A stretch of DNA of 64,000 nt from Verrucomicrobiota bacterium (lineage in GTDB: Bacteria; Verrucomicrobiota; Verrucomicrobiia; Limisphaerales; Fontisphaeraceae): the NCBI GenBank assembly GCA_037139415.1, contig JBAXGN010000006.1, positions 1-64,000 of the forward strand, in the 5' to 3' direction. Positions within the stretch are counted from its first letter, which is position 1. Each line of letters opens with the position of its first letter. The notes below the pieces were generated by a model that worked only from the letters and a program-made list of their open reading frames with translations, ran no database searches and was not told the DNA's origin. A program made the position numbers and the translations under genes. Shown in pieces: positions 8,779-17,859 of the stretch.

Positions 8779-11430
8779 TTACAGGGACGGCGTTACAACG
8801 GCCGTTCCAGTGGAGGCGTGTGGCGCATTCCCGGCGCGCACTTCGGTCGGCGGCTTGTAATAGAAGGAATCCCAGTAGGCGCGGTCGGTGGCATAGATAT
8901 CCACAGGTGTATTGGGGCCCAAATCTTTGGGCAGGATGCCGAAGCGTTGCATTTCGCGAAGGTAATGTTCGTTGGGGCGGAAGCCGGGCATATCAAACCG
9001 CTTGCCTTGTTCCAGACGATCATGGGCATTTTGCAACATGGCGAGCATGGATTTGTAGAGCGGATCATTCTTATCCTTGAAGCTGACCTGCTTGCACAGT
9101 CCCAAGCCACCCGCCTCTTTGGCCAGCGGCGCACGCACGATCAAGGCGCGCTCCGGGTTTGAGATATTCTGGATTGATTCAAGGGCATGACCGTACCTTC
9201 CGAGAATGGTCAAGGCGGTGAACTCCTTGCCGAGGCGGTCTTTGTGCGTGACGGAGTGGCAGGAACCACAGCGCTGCATGACTTGCGGGCTGCCGCCCAC
9301 ACCCACGGGATAACTGCCACAGCCCAAGGAGGCATAGGTGCCGGGATACGTGGCGCTGGTTTCGATCCAAAGCCGTAACAATTTCATTTCATGCTCCGTG
9401 AGCTTGGCATTGTAATGGCTGCCATCCGCCAGTTTCATGAGGCGACTGGCCGCGCTGCCGTAGCTGTAAGGTTCCCGGTTGCCATGGGGTTGGTTCCGCC
9501 CATCGGTGACGAGTCCGCGCTGGTTGATCGTCCAATAGCTGATGGTGTACATCGAGGTTTTATCCCCGCACAAATCCACCTTGCCATCCCGCTTGTCCGA
9601 GTTGTGGCAACTGACGCAACGACGGTCCAGGATGGGCTGAATATCCCGTGGAAAATCCAACACGGACGGCACATCCTTGATGGGTTTGACCGGGACCGGC
9701 AATTTTTTCATGGCCATCAGGGAAAGGTTGTTGGGGAGCGCGGCCTGGGTGCGTTGCTCATGGCAGCCGACGCAACCCGTGGTTTCGCCGGGTTGCAGCG
9801 TGACGAAGCTATGCATGCGTTTGACCGAGCGGTCATTCTCATCCAGGGCCACAAAGAACAGGGAGCGCAAGGCCGGCAATTCCAGAAATGCCGAGCCATC
9901 CGGTTCCACCGGCGCTTCGCCAACGATTTCGGCCAGGGTGAACGAACCGCCAATGGTCAGCGGCTCCATGCCGCCGGAGAAGTTGACGGGCTTGGGCAGT
10001 TGCTGGAGCACCAACAGCTTCTTGATGCTGCCGCGCTTGACGCCCGACATGTTGCGCCCGGTATAAATGTCTTGCAGGAATAGCCGCCCCGTGGCTTGTG
10101 ACAATTCCACGCGGGCCGGAATGACGCGTTCCCGTTCGCGCGGCTGGATGGGCCGCGGTTCATGGCATTGCAACTGTTTCGGGTCGTCAGGCAGGGCGAA
10201 AATACGTTCCGCGTTGCCCTCGCCATCCATCACAAACAAACCCTTGGCGTGCGCCACTAGAAAACACGTTTCGGTGACGGGATAGGGATCCTTGTAGTCA
10301 CCGCTCTTGCTGACAGTGCGATAAGAAGTGGGATCATCCGGCCCGTTTGAGCCATCCAGAATGGTGATGGGGCCCAAGTGTTCCGGTCGGCCATGGCCGG
10401 GGGAAAAACTGGCGACAATCTTGGTGGTGCCGGGAATCGGCTTGGCATCCAGCATCACCATGCCTCCCTTCATATTACCGAAAAACACATTCTGGCTGGT
10501 GCCATCCGGGTTCATAGTCCAGAGATGGTGGAAATCCAACTGGCTGCGGTCCACGTATTCCCAACGCATGTAGAGAAGGCGGCCATCCGGTAACACCCAC
10601 GGGGTATTGTCGTGGTCGTTATTGGTGGACAACATGCGCACGTTTTTCCCATCCCCGTCGCACCGATGCAAGGTGGCCACACGCGTGTGCCAGCAATTCA
10701 CATAGCGGCGACAACGGGACGAGGTGAACACGATGGAGCCATCAGGACAATACGTGGGTTCAATGTCGTCGTCCGGCCCATCCGTCAACTGCCTCAGGCC
10801 GGTGCCATCCACGTTGATTTCGTAGAGATGGAAAGGATGCTCTCCGCCCTTGCGATAGGCAAAGAGGATCTTGTTGCCGTCATAGTGAACCTGCGGATCA
10901 CGGATACCCCCTTTGGGGTCCGCAAGAATATCCTTTACCGCGCCCGTGCGCAGATTCATGCGGCATAGCCGGCCACCTTCACCGTAGCCCCAATAAACCC
11001 CATCCTCTTTTTTGAATCCAAGAGTTTGCGCTTCCTCCGAGTAATCCGCATAATTTCCAAAGGTAACATACCAATGGTCGCGTCCCGGCACCCGCACTGC
11101 AAATACGATTTCCTCCGTATCCTTTAACGGGCCGGCCAGCATTTGCTTTAATAGCGGGCCGGGGTATTCCGCGGGGAACGTCATGCCGGGCGGAGTATAG
11201 GCCTTGCCCGCTTTGGCCGCCGGCTTGGCAGGCGCGGCAGTCACGGCTGTCTGCGGCTTGGCGGCGGCCGGTGCTTTGGCCGCAACCGCGTTGGTCTTAC
11301 TGGCGGAATTGAGCGGGCCGGGCGCCGACTGAACGGCGGCCGCCAATGCCACCACCGCACCCACGGTGAGCCAGCGCTTCCCGAGCTTCAAGTTTGCAAA
11401 CATTTTCATCGTGATACCCGCATTATTCAA
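8779..11430 (-). CDS. Three-haem c-type protein with TolB/PD40-like beta-propeller (hydrazine-synthase-alpha-like)
   Basis: The product has 883 residues from the first ATG; starts at 11409 or 11403 would place the signal peptide (about 18-36, KRWLTVGAVVALAAAVQS) closer to the N-terminus. An Ala/Pro/Lys linker follows. Residues about 90-450 contain repeated 'DG-x-I-x-F-x-S' elements (ILFAYRKGGEHPFHLYEINVDG, PDGSIVFTSSRC, PDGRLLYMRW, LWTMNPDGTS), as in PD40/TolB propellers. Three CxxCH haem sites follow: CVGCH (553-557), CVSCH (605-609) and CGSCH (721-725). This order resembles the family annotated as hydrazine synthase alpha-subunit middle domain, found in many bacteria that do not perform anammox. 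A periplasmic redox or sugar-oxidation role is inferred. Confidence 0.85.
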   Translation of the reverse strand: MNNAGITMKMFANLKLGKRWLTVGAVVALAAAVQSAPGPLNSASKTNAVAAKAPAAAKPQTAVTAAPAKPAAKAGKAYTPPGMTFPAEYPGPLLKQMLAGPLKDTEEIVFAVRVPGRDHWYVTFGNYADYSEEAQTLGFKKEDGVYWGYGEGGRLCRMNLRTGAVKDILADPKGGIRDPQVHYDGNKILFAYRKGGEHPFHLYEINVDGTGLRQLTDGPDDDIEPTYCPDGSIVFTSSRCRRYVNCWHTRVATLHRCDGDGKNVRMLSTNNDHDNTPWVLPDGRLLYMRWEYVDRSQLDFHHLWTMNPDGTSQNVFFGNMKGGMVMLDAKPIPGTTKIVASFSPGHGRPEHLGPITILDGSNGPDDPTSYRTVSKSGDYKDPYPVTETCFLVAHAKGLFVMDGEGNAERIFALPDDPKQLQCHEPRPIQPRERERVIPARVELSQATGRLFLQDIYTGRNMSGVKRGSIKKLLVLQQLPKPVNFSGGMEPLTIGGSFTLAEIVGEAPVEPDGSAFLELPALRSLFFVALDENDRSVKRMHSFVTLQPGETTGCVGCHEQRTQAALPNNLSLMAMKKLPVPVKPIKDVPSVLDFPRDIQPILDRRCVSCHNSDKRDGKVDLCGDKTSMYTISYWTINQRGLVTDGRNQPHGNREPYSYGSAASRLMKLADGSHYNAKLTEHEMKLLRLWIETSATYPGTYASLGCGSYPVGVGGSPQVMQRCGSCHSVTHKDRLGKEFTALTILGRYGHALESIQNISNPERALIVRAPLAKEAGGLGLCKQVSFKDKNDPLYKSMLAMLQNAHDRLEQGKRFDMPGFRPNEHYLREMQRFGILPKDLGPNTPVDIYATDRAYWDSFYYKPPTEVRAGNAPHASTGTAVVTPSL

Positions 11431-11529
11431 ACACTTTGGCTGTATTGGTTAAATACTTTCCCCGGTTCCCGCAGCTAGGCAAGCCAAAGGTACGGGTACT
11501 TACCATGGTTAGACTTAAACTGGACCAAC

Positions 11530-12342
11530 TTATTCATTGGGCAGGCGGTTACCACCGCCACCGCCTAGTCCGTTACCTTTTTTTCCGGCGAGAATGGCGG
11601 CGCCGAGCGCGCCGGTGAATTGCGGTTGCGGGACCAACTGCACCGGGCAGCCCAGGGCCTGCTCCAGCGCGCGCAGCATGCCCGGTTGCAAGGCCACGCC
11701 CCCCGTGAAATAGACCGGCGGCACAATGGCGCGGCCCACCAGCGTCGTCACGCGCATGGCAATGGCGTTCTGCACACCGGCGGCAATGTCCGGCGCGGAC
11801 ACGCCCTCGGCCAGCAGGCCGATGATTTCCGTTTCGGCAAAGACCACGCACATGCTGCTGATGGTGGCCGGGGCGCGGCTGGCCCGGCAAAGGGCGTCGA
11901 GTGCGGCAATGTCCACGCCGAGCCGCGAGGCGACAACTTCCAGGAACCGTCCGCTCCCGGCGGCGCAGCGATCGTTCATCGCAAAATCCCGCACCCGCCC
12001 GCCGTCTTCCAGACTGATGCTCTTGCTGTCCTGTCCGCCGATTTCAAGGATCGTGCGGGCCGCCGGCGCGAGGAAATAGACACCCTGCGCGTGGCAGGTG
12101 ATCTCGGTGATGGTGGTGTTCGCAAACCGGATGGCGTTGCGCCCGTAGCCGGTGGCAACGACCGGAATGCCGTCCCGCTCCACGCCCGCGTCGCGCAAGG
12201 CTTGCTGGAAAAGTTTTTCCGAGAGTTTCTGCTGCTCGACACCCTGGTCCGCGATGGCGGTGGCCAGGATTTTCGATTGCGCGGTGTCGAACACCACGAC
12301 CTTGATCGCCCGCGATCCTGCATCGATTCCCGCGCAAATCAT
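11530..12342 (-). CDS. 2-hydroxyacyl-CoA-dehydratase-type activase / DCCP reductase (BadF/BadG/HgdC ATPase family, YjiL-like)
   Basis: The 270-residue protein starts with the ASKHA ATPase phosphate motif GIDAGSRAIKVVVFD. IGGQDSK is at 101-107. The two cysteines that together bind the subunit-bridging [4Fe-4S] cluster of the homodimer are present in their usual contexts: NDRCAAGSGRF (C126) and SSMCVVFAETE (C165). VYFTGGVALQPG is the late nucleotide-binding motif. The family hydrolyses ATP to push one low-potential electron into a partner iron-sulfur protein. It lies 10 bp downstream of the partner gene at 12353-13543 and is surely in the same operon. The C-terminus is Gly-rich (GNGLGGGGGN), probably disordered. 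Confidence 0.9.
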   Translation of the reverse strand: MICAGIDAGSRAIKVVVFDTAQSKILATAIADQGVEQQKLSEKLFQQALRDAGVERDGIPVVATGYGRNAIRFANTTITEITCHAQGVYFLAPAARTILEIGGQDSKSISLEDGGRVRDFAMNDRCAAGSGRFLEVVASRLGVDIAALDALCRASRAPATISSMCVVFAETEIIGLLAEGVSAPDIAAGVQNAIAMRVTTLVGRAIVPPVYFTGGVALQPGMLRALEQALGCPVQLVPQPQFTGALGAAILAGKKGNGLGGGGGNRLPNE

Positions 12343-12352
12343 AAGGTTTGGT

Positions 12353-13543
12353 TCATAGGCGAGCCCGGACGGTTTCCATCAGCGCCTCCAGGCGCGCGGT
12401 GAGGCGCGCGGAATCGGCGGGGGAATAATCCGTGGTGATTTTCAAGTATGGGTGGTGCAAGGTATCCTCGGTGAACGTGCGCACGCGATAGGATTCCACA
12501 TCGTAAGTGAGGCAGGCCTGCCAGATGAGTTCAATCACGCAGTGGGGCCGGAATTGGGCCGCCAGCGCGCGTAGGGTATCGAAGCGCCCGGTGTTGGGGG
12601 TCATCACGGAGCAGGGCAGGTGATAATATTTGCGCGCGAGGCTCCGGATGGGGTCAGGGTCATCCTCCGCCACATCTTCCAGGATCGGTTTCAGGCCGGT
12701 GCAGTTCTCCTGGCAGACGACGATTGCGCCGCAGGCTTCAATGAGTTCCAGCACGCGCTCCGCCCCGTGAGCCATCGGCACACCGGTGAGCAACACGCGC
12801 ACCGGCGCTTTGCGCGGCGGGGCGGCGGGTTCATGAAGACCCTCATGGACGTGCCGCAGAATGGCCTCGTATTGCTCCAAGTCCGCCGAGATGCCCGAGA
12901 TGAGACTTTTGAGGTCCAGCAATTGCCGTCCCGAGAAGGGCGGGATGTCTAGCGCCATCAGCTCGGCGAGTTGCCGACGCAAGGCGCGCTCGCGATTCAT
13001 CACGCGGATGGCATCGCGCAGGCGGTCATCGGTAACTTGCACCTGGAACTGCGCTTCCAGAAACCGCATGAACTTCCGCAATTCCTCCGTCCAATGCTCC
13101 AGCGCCCCGGCGTCCTCGGATTTTTGCGGCAGTTCGAGCACGTACATGGGCTTGGTGGCGGCCATCAACTCGAACATCTTCTTTTTGCCATCGCACGTCG
13201 TCTCCGCGACTACCAGGCTGGCCCAGTTGAGAAATGGATTCGAGGCTTTAACCAGGTAACCGTAGGTGGATTTGATCAGGGGACACAGGTTGGCTGGCAA
13301 ATACTGTTCGGCGACGGCCACGGTCTCGGCGGACCCGCCGCATAGACATACCGGGACTCCCCCGGCTGCCATGATAATCTCCCGCGGAGTGAATTCGCAC
13401 ATTATGCCGACGATGGGTTGCCCCCGTGCATGGGCCGCCTCGGCGTAGTCGTAGCAATGATCCAACATGGCGTCAAAATAACGCCAGGGACTGGATTTCC
13501 CCGGCGAATCGAGGTGGGCCGGTGTGCACGTGGTATCAGTCAT
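12353..13543 (-). CDS. 2-hydroxyacyl-CoA dehydratase family protein, YjiM / double-cubane-cluster-protein type
   Basis: The 396-residue protein has the diagnostic blocks of this family: GIMCEFTPREIIMAAGGVPV (C49), CLCGGS (C66, C68), NLCPLIKSTYG (C87), AETTCDGKKKMFE (C117), CQENCTG (C277, C281) and IWQACLTYDVES (C344). From memory, these blocks match E. coli YjiM closely. A single catalytic protein is paired with a single activase, whereas true 2-hydroxyacyl-CoA dehydratases have separate alpha and beta subunits. The one-plus-one layout is that of double-cubane cluster proteins, which reduce small molecules at an [Fe8S9] cluster with ATP-driven electrons. The natural substrate is unknown. The protein is cytoplasmic and likely oxygen-sensitive. 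Confidence 0.85.
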   Translation of the reverse strand: MTDTTCTPAHLDSPGKSSPWRYFDAMLDHCYDYAEAAHARGQPIVGIMCEFTPREIIMAAGGVPVCLCGGSAETVAVAEQYLPANLCPLIKSTYGYLVKASNPFLNWASLVVAETTCDGKKKMFELMAATKPMYVLELPQKSEDAGALEHWTEELRKFMRFLEAQFQVQVTDDRLRDAIRVMNRERALRRQLAELMALDIPPFSGRQLLDLKSLISGISADLEQYEAILRHVHEGLHEPAAPPRKAPVRVLLTGVPMAHGAERVLELIEACGAIVVCQENCTGLKPILEDVAEDDPDPIRSLARKYYHLPCSVMTPNTGRFDTLRALAAQFRPHCVIELIWQACLTYDVESYRVRTFTEDTLHHPYLKITTDYSPADSARLTARLEALMETVRARL

Positions 13544-14031
13544 ACCTTGTTAGTTTGCCCGGCTGGGATTCACACTTCGTTTCATGCCGGAAGTGTACTC
13601 CCGACCGGTGATTTCGTAAAGCCCGGGTTTTGTCCCCTGTGACTGAGACCGCGTAGGCGACGACGTCAGACGCTGACTGAGCCCTCTTTCTGAACAAATT
13701 AACGTCTGCTTACGTCGGCTCCTACCATTGGAAAAACTGATAAGTCATTGGGGTGCACTACCACAAATATATATTGCGTTTTTTGCGCCTTTTCGCGGCT
13801 ATGAATGTGTTCTGTCCCGGCATCCTGGCAGTAATCACATGAGTTTGAGTTCTTTTTTGATGTAAGCGAGGGTTTCAGGGCGGAGACCGGCTTCGCCGCG
13901 GTGTGGCGGCAAGGGTGGACTGACGTCCGTATTGGAGGTTTTGGCCAGTTATTTGTCCCGGAGCGCGAAGTGGGTGAGGGGGAAGGTTGGAGGTTGAATT
14001 CCAACAGCTACGGTTTTCATCAACTCGTTCG
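13544..14031. other. Intergenic region with decayed sequence (488 bp)
   Basis: No convincing gene was found. A short repeat at 13774-13800 is shared with 24601-24628 (listed separately). On the minus strand, a coding-like tail ends at TGA 13835-13837 and includes HRGEAGLRPETLAYIKKEL; upstream it meets a stop near 13950, so it is probably the C-terminal scrap of a lost gene. A 101-codon minus-strand frame at 13699-14004 crosses both repeats and scrap and was not accepted. Confidence 0.4.
13774..13800 (-). repeat. Short A-rich dispersed repeat, copy 1
   Basis: Read on the minus strand, AGCCGCGAAAAGGCGCAAAA continues as AACGC. Copy 2 at 24601-24628 on the + strand reads AGTCGCAAAAAGGCACAAAA continuing as AACGC. 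The two differ at only a few positions and both lie between genes. Confidence 0.5.
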
Positions 14032-17000
14032 TCAAGGTTTATCGTTGCAAATAATCCGTTCCAACTTCTCCAGCCGCTGATTCAATAATTGAAGTTGGGT
14101 GTCCCGAGTTGTGATTTCCCGCTGCTGCTCCTTGAGCGCCTCGACCAACACCGGGATTAACATGCTGTAAGCAATTGAATAGTAACCCTCCGCATCCTGG
14201 GAAACTGCTTCCGGGACGATGTCCTTGATTTCCTGGGCTACAAAACCCAGTTGTGCTCTGTTATCGAAATGCATTTGGGGATTCTCCTTGGTACGCCAGT
14301 CGAACTGCACTCCACGCATGGCCTGGATCTTGTCCAAGGCTCCCGACAGCCGGACGACATTGGTTTTAAATCGGGCGTCCGAGAGATTGTTATAAGCACC
14401 AACTCCGGCTACGCTGCCATTAACCTGCAAAGAATAGGACGGGGCGGATACGCCAATGCCCACCGGGCCGTTGTTGACGCTCAACCCGCCCGTAATGCGG
14501 GCACCTCCGCTGGCCGTGAGGCCACCCCGCACATCGAGGCTATTTCCCACTTTCACCGCGTCCCGGGTTTGCAGCGAACCCACCTCCAGGAGTCCTGCCT
14601 CCAACTGTTGGACAAAGGCCCCGCCAAGGTCGAATGCCTGCAGGCTGCCGTCACTATAATTGACGACATAGGCATATCGTCCCGAAACCGCCAGGCCATG
14701 AGGTCCGTTGCCCGTGTTCACTGTACCCAGGCTGACCGCATAGTACGGAATGCTAATGTCGAAGAGTTGCAGCGTACTGCTGCCAAAATTCGCCACGTAG
14801 GCAAAGCGCCCGGCTACCACGATGGAATACGGTGTATTGCCGGTGCCCGCCGCGCCGATCATGGCGGGCGCGGCAGGATTGCCTACATCAAAGGTCCGTA
14901 GCAGGCTTCCCTGCAAGACGTACGCATAACGTCCCGATACCGCGATGCAAGTCGGCGAAACGACCACGGCAGAACCGACGACGACCGGCGCGGAAGCATT
15001 GCTCACATTGATGACTTGCAAAGCACCGGCATTGCAAAGCACATAAGCGTAACAGCCGGAAACCGCCACCGACACCGGCTGATTGGAGGTTCCCACCAAC
15101 CCCACGCTGGCAGGAGCCGCGGGATTGCCCACGTCGATGATTTGCAGGGTGTTGCTACCCAAGTTTGCAACATAGGCATAGTGCCCCGAAACCGCCAACG
15201 CATTGGGGCTACTGCCGGCGCCCATGTTGATTGAACCAACGCTAACCGGTGCGGATGGGTTGCTAACGTCGATGACTTGTAAGGTGTTGCCACCTGCGTT
15301 CGCCACATAGGCGTAGCGCCCCGCCACCGTGACAGCCCAGGGGCTATTACCCGTCGCCACCGTGCCTAGACTGGCCGGAGCGGCGGGCGTGTTCACGTCG
15401 AAAATCTGAAGCGTGTTGCTGGAAGAGTTTACCACGTAGGCGTAGCGGCCCGAAACCGCCACAGTACTGGGATTAGATCCAGCCCCAGTGCTTGTCGAGG
15501 CAAGTCCGGAGGCAGGCACATTTGGCGGCACGGTAAATGGAGCGACGAGATTGGTCGGACCGATGGCCAGCGAATTTGCATTGATGGCAGTCGGAAACAC
15601 AATGTTGAGGCTACTCAATCCTGCTCCGTTACCGATAAACGATCCCAAAAAATTACCCGCCGAAACTGTGCCATTATCCACGCTCAACCCTCCTGAAATT
15701 CGCGCACTTCCACTAACCGTCAGCCCACCACTAACATCGAGATTTTTACCCACCGACACTGTGTCGCGGGATTGCAGGGTCCCCGTGACTGTCGTTCCGG
15801 CTTCGAAGTGCTGCAAATACGCGCCACCCAATTCATACACCTGCAATGTATTGGATAGTATGTTGACCATGTAGGCATAGCGTCCGGCTACGGCCACCGC
15901 CATGGGGCCGCCGGTCCCGGTGCTGGTTGTTCCTGCGCTGGCCGGCGCGGCCGGATTACTGACATCAAAAACCTGAAGCGTGTTGGCACTGTAGCTGACA
16001 ATGTAGGCATACCGCCCCGCTACCGCAACACAATGCGCGTTGGCACCAATGCTAGCCGAACCGACACTGGCGGGCAGCGGATAGTTACTGAGATCAAAGA
16101 TTTGGAACCGGCCGCTGTTGCCCGTGACATAGGCATAACGTCCCGCCACCGCGATGGACAGCGGCATATTACTGGTTGTCACGGAGCCAAGGCTGACGGG
16201 GGCGGCGGGATTGGCCACATTGAATACTTGAAGGGTGTTGGAACCTGAATTGACCACATAGGCATATCTGCCATTCAAGGCGATGGCGGCGGGATTGCTG
16301 TCGGTGCCCACCGAGCCGACACTGATCGGTGCCGTCGGATTACCGACATCAAAGATGTTGAGGGTGTTGCCGCCGGAATAAAGCACGTACGCATAACGGC
16401 CGGCGACAGCGATGGACTGCGCGTTATTACCCACCCCCGCTGACCCTGCGAGGACGGGAGCAGAGGGGTTGCTTACGTCAACGATGCGCAGGTTGTTGCC
16501 TCCCATGTTCACTACGTACGCATAACGGCCGGCCACCGCCAGGGACGTGGGCAACCCTCCGCCACCACCGACTAAAACCCCACCCAAACCTATGGGATTG
16601 GCAGGCAGGCTGACATCGGAAATGCGAAGATAACCGCTTTGGTCCACCAGGTAGGCAAAGTTACCAACCACCGTCAAGGCCACCGGGGACAGCGCTGCTG
16701 AAATCGAAGACACGGCACTGGCTGGAAGGTTTGGCGGTACGGTCAGCGCCGAAATTTGATTGGTCCCTCCCACGGTCAGGGTGGCCCCATTGTTCGTCAC
16801 CACTGCCGCCGGCAGTTGGGCTAGTGATAGCGTACCGCTGATTTGAGTTGCCTGCAGCGATCCGCTTAACTGGGTCGCGGGCAGTGTGCCAGACAGATTG
16901 CCTGCCGCATTAGCAAACATCGCATAGGGGGTGGGAGTGATTTTTTGCCTGGGAGCCAGGATGGTGAAGGCCCCGCCACCATTGGTGCGGACGCCAATTT

Positions 17001-17457
17001 CCAACCACCGGTCCGGCCCGGTAAAGGTGGCGCCAAAATCGAGCGTGACCAGAAACACTCCATTGGTTACCGGCATTGCTGCATTCGTAATGACCGTGCC
17101 GACTTGGCCAACCCCGTTGCTGACACTGCACAGGGTGAAAGTCAGGTCGTAGATACCAGTGACGGGATTCGCGCTGTTGCTCAAGCGTCCTTGGTAGGTG
17201 AATGCGGTCCCTTGCGCCAAAAGCGGCAGTGGAAACGCGAGGGCCATGGTCGCCAGTGCAAGGAGTTGAATGCGGACAACCCATGCTGGTGATAGAAAAT
17301 CAGTTGCTCGCGCCCTTTCCGCTGCGATCTGCCGCTGTTTGGAGGTGGTGCGGGAGCCAACTGGGTCTTCCAAGCCTTCGTACACGCGTGTTGTCATAAA
17401 ACTCATGGAGTTGGTTTTACCTCCTGTCTCCGGACTGGCCGCGATGCGATTATTCAT
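14032..17457 (-). CDS. LVIVD-repeat beta-propeller surface protein with C-terminal S74 (tail-fibre chaperone) domain
   Basis: The frame encodes 1141 residues. A start at 17406 is also plausible: an AGGAGG lies 13 nt upstream of it, and it shortens the tail before the signal peptide (about residues 58-82). Next is the 'YQGRLSNSANPVTGIYDLTF' domain seen in verrucomicrobial fibre-like proteins. Two blocks of about seven LVIVD-type repeats follow (pattern GRYAYVVNxGxNTLQIFDVSNPAAPxxxGS). Each block ends in a short stalk: LGGAYLQHFEAG..GKNLDVSGGLTVSG and LGGAFVQQLEAG..GNSLDVRGGLTASG. The last ~110 residues (SDARFKTNVVRLSGALDKI, QLGFVAQEIKDIVPEAV, YSMLIPVLVEALKEQ) are a peptidase S74 intramolecular chaperone, which normally trimerises fibres and cleaves itself off. 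A cell-surface adhesive or fibre role is inferred. Confidence 0.85.
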   Translation of the reverse strand: MNNRIAASPETGGKTNSMSFMTTRVYEGLEDPVGSRTTSKQRQIAAERARATDFLSPAWVVRIQLLALATMALAFPLPLLAQGTAFTYQGRLSNSANPVTGIYDLTFTLCSVSNGVGQVGTVITNAAMPVTNGVFLVTLDFGATFTGPDRWLEIGVRTNGGGAFTILAPRQKITPTPYAMFANAAGNLSGTLPATQLSGSLQATQISGTLSLAQLPAAVVTNNGATLTVGGTNQISALTVPPNLPASAVSSISAALSPVALTVVGNFAYLVDQSGYLRISDVSLPANPIGLGGVLVGGGGGLPTSLAVAGRYAYVVNMGGNNLRIVDVSNPSAPVLAGSAGVGNNAQSIAVAGRYAYVLYSGGNTLNIFDVGNPTAPISVGSVGTDSNPAAIALNGRYAYVVNSGSNTLQVFNVANPAAPVSLGSVTTSNMPLSIAVAGRYAYVTGNSGRFQIFDLSNYPLPASVGSASIGANAHCVAVAGRYAYIVSYSANTLQVFDVSNPAAPASAGTTSTGTGGPMAVAVAGRYAYMVNILSNTLQVYELGGAYLQHFEAGTTVTGTLQSRDTVSVGKNLDVSGGLTVSGSARISGGLSVDNGTVSAGNFLGSFIGNGAGLSSLNIVFPTAINANSLAIGPTNLVAPFTVPPNVPASGLASTSTGAGSNPSTVAVSGRYAYVVNSSSNTLQIFDVNTPAAPASLGTVATGNSPWAVTVAGRYAYVANAGGNTLQVIDVSNPSAPVSVGSINMGAGSSPNALAVSGHYAYVANLGSNTLQIIDVGNPAAPASVGLVGTSNQPVSVAVSGCYAYVLCNAGALQVINVSNASAPVVVGSAVVVSPTCIAVSGRYAYVLQGSLLRTFDVGNPAAPAMIGAAGTGNTPYSIVVAGRFAYVANFGSSTLQLFDISIPYYAVSLGTVNTGNGPHGLAVSGRYAYVVNYSDGSLQAFDLGGAFVQQLEAGLLEVGSLQTRDAVKVGNSLDVRGGLTASGGARITGGLSVNNGPVGIGVSAPSYSLQVNGSVAGVGAYNNLSDARFKTNVVRLSGALDKIQAMRGVQFDWRTKENPQMHFDNRAQLGFVAQEIKDIVPEAVSQDAEGYYSIAYSMLIPVLVEALKEQQREITTRDTQLQLLNQRLEKLERIICNDKP

Positions 17458-17498
17458 AAATTGTAATAGCGTCTCTACCTGCAGAATTGCACCGATCT

Positions 17499-17527
17499 AC
17501 TATAAACTGCCATCATAGTCATGATAA
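17499..17527 (-). promoter_or_regulatory. Candidate promoter of the LVIVD/S74 gene
   Basis: On the minus strand, TTATCA (17527-17522) and TATAGT (17504-17499) are separated by 17 bp and would start transcription about 35 nt before the ATG at 17457. A perfect TTGACA lies slightly upstream (17543-17538) but has no good -10 at the right distance. Confidence 0.35.
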
Positions 17528-17629
17528 AAAATCCTTATGTCAAACAAATAATTGCAAAATCCGAGATTGCACGGTTGGAATGTGAAGCGATTGGTGCTCA
17601 ACGGTTTGCGTCATCGCCGTCGTTGTCAG

Positions 17630-17695
17630 AACCTGATGCTGATAGAAATTGCTTTTTGGCACATTTGATGCTTACATTTGTTGCGGTGCGGTAAG
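17630..17695 (-). repeat. Dispersed repeat, copy B
   Basis: Shares the core CTTTTTGGCACATTTGATGC and the tail TTGTTGCGGTGCGGTAA with copies C and D. It has a few substitutions and a one-base deletion relative to CACTTGTCGCGTTGCGGTA. Same orientation as copies A, C and D. Confidence 0.7.
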
Positions 17696-17859
17696 GACCG
17701 GCAGAAATATGAAGACAGGATGGACGGGATGGACGGCAGGGATAAGTCACCAGTGAACAGTAACCAGTAATCAGTAAAAAGGAATGGGAAGGATGGGACG
17801 CATGGGAGCGATGGGGCGGATAGGCGAACCCCTTTTAGAACCCCTTTTACGAAAGGGTG

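Larger units (their letters stand above)
17458..17859. other. Intergenic region (402 bp) with repeat copy B and low-complexity G-rich tract
   Basis: Contains the candidate promoter near 17499-17527 and repeat copy B (17630-17695). From 17710 to 17820 lies a purine-rich, degenerate GGATGGGA-type tract with no coding character. No gene was seen. Confidence 0.5.

Noticed and set aside
13699-14004. 101-codon minus-strand frame
   Set aside because: Pro/Ser/Lys-rich translation crosses a dispersed repeat and a scrap in another frame; no start signal or family.
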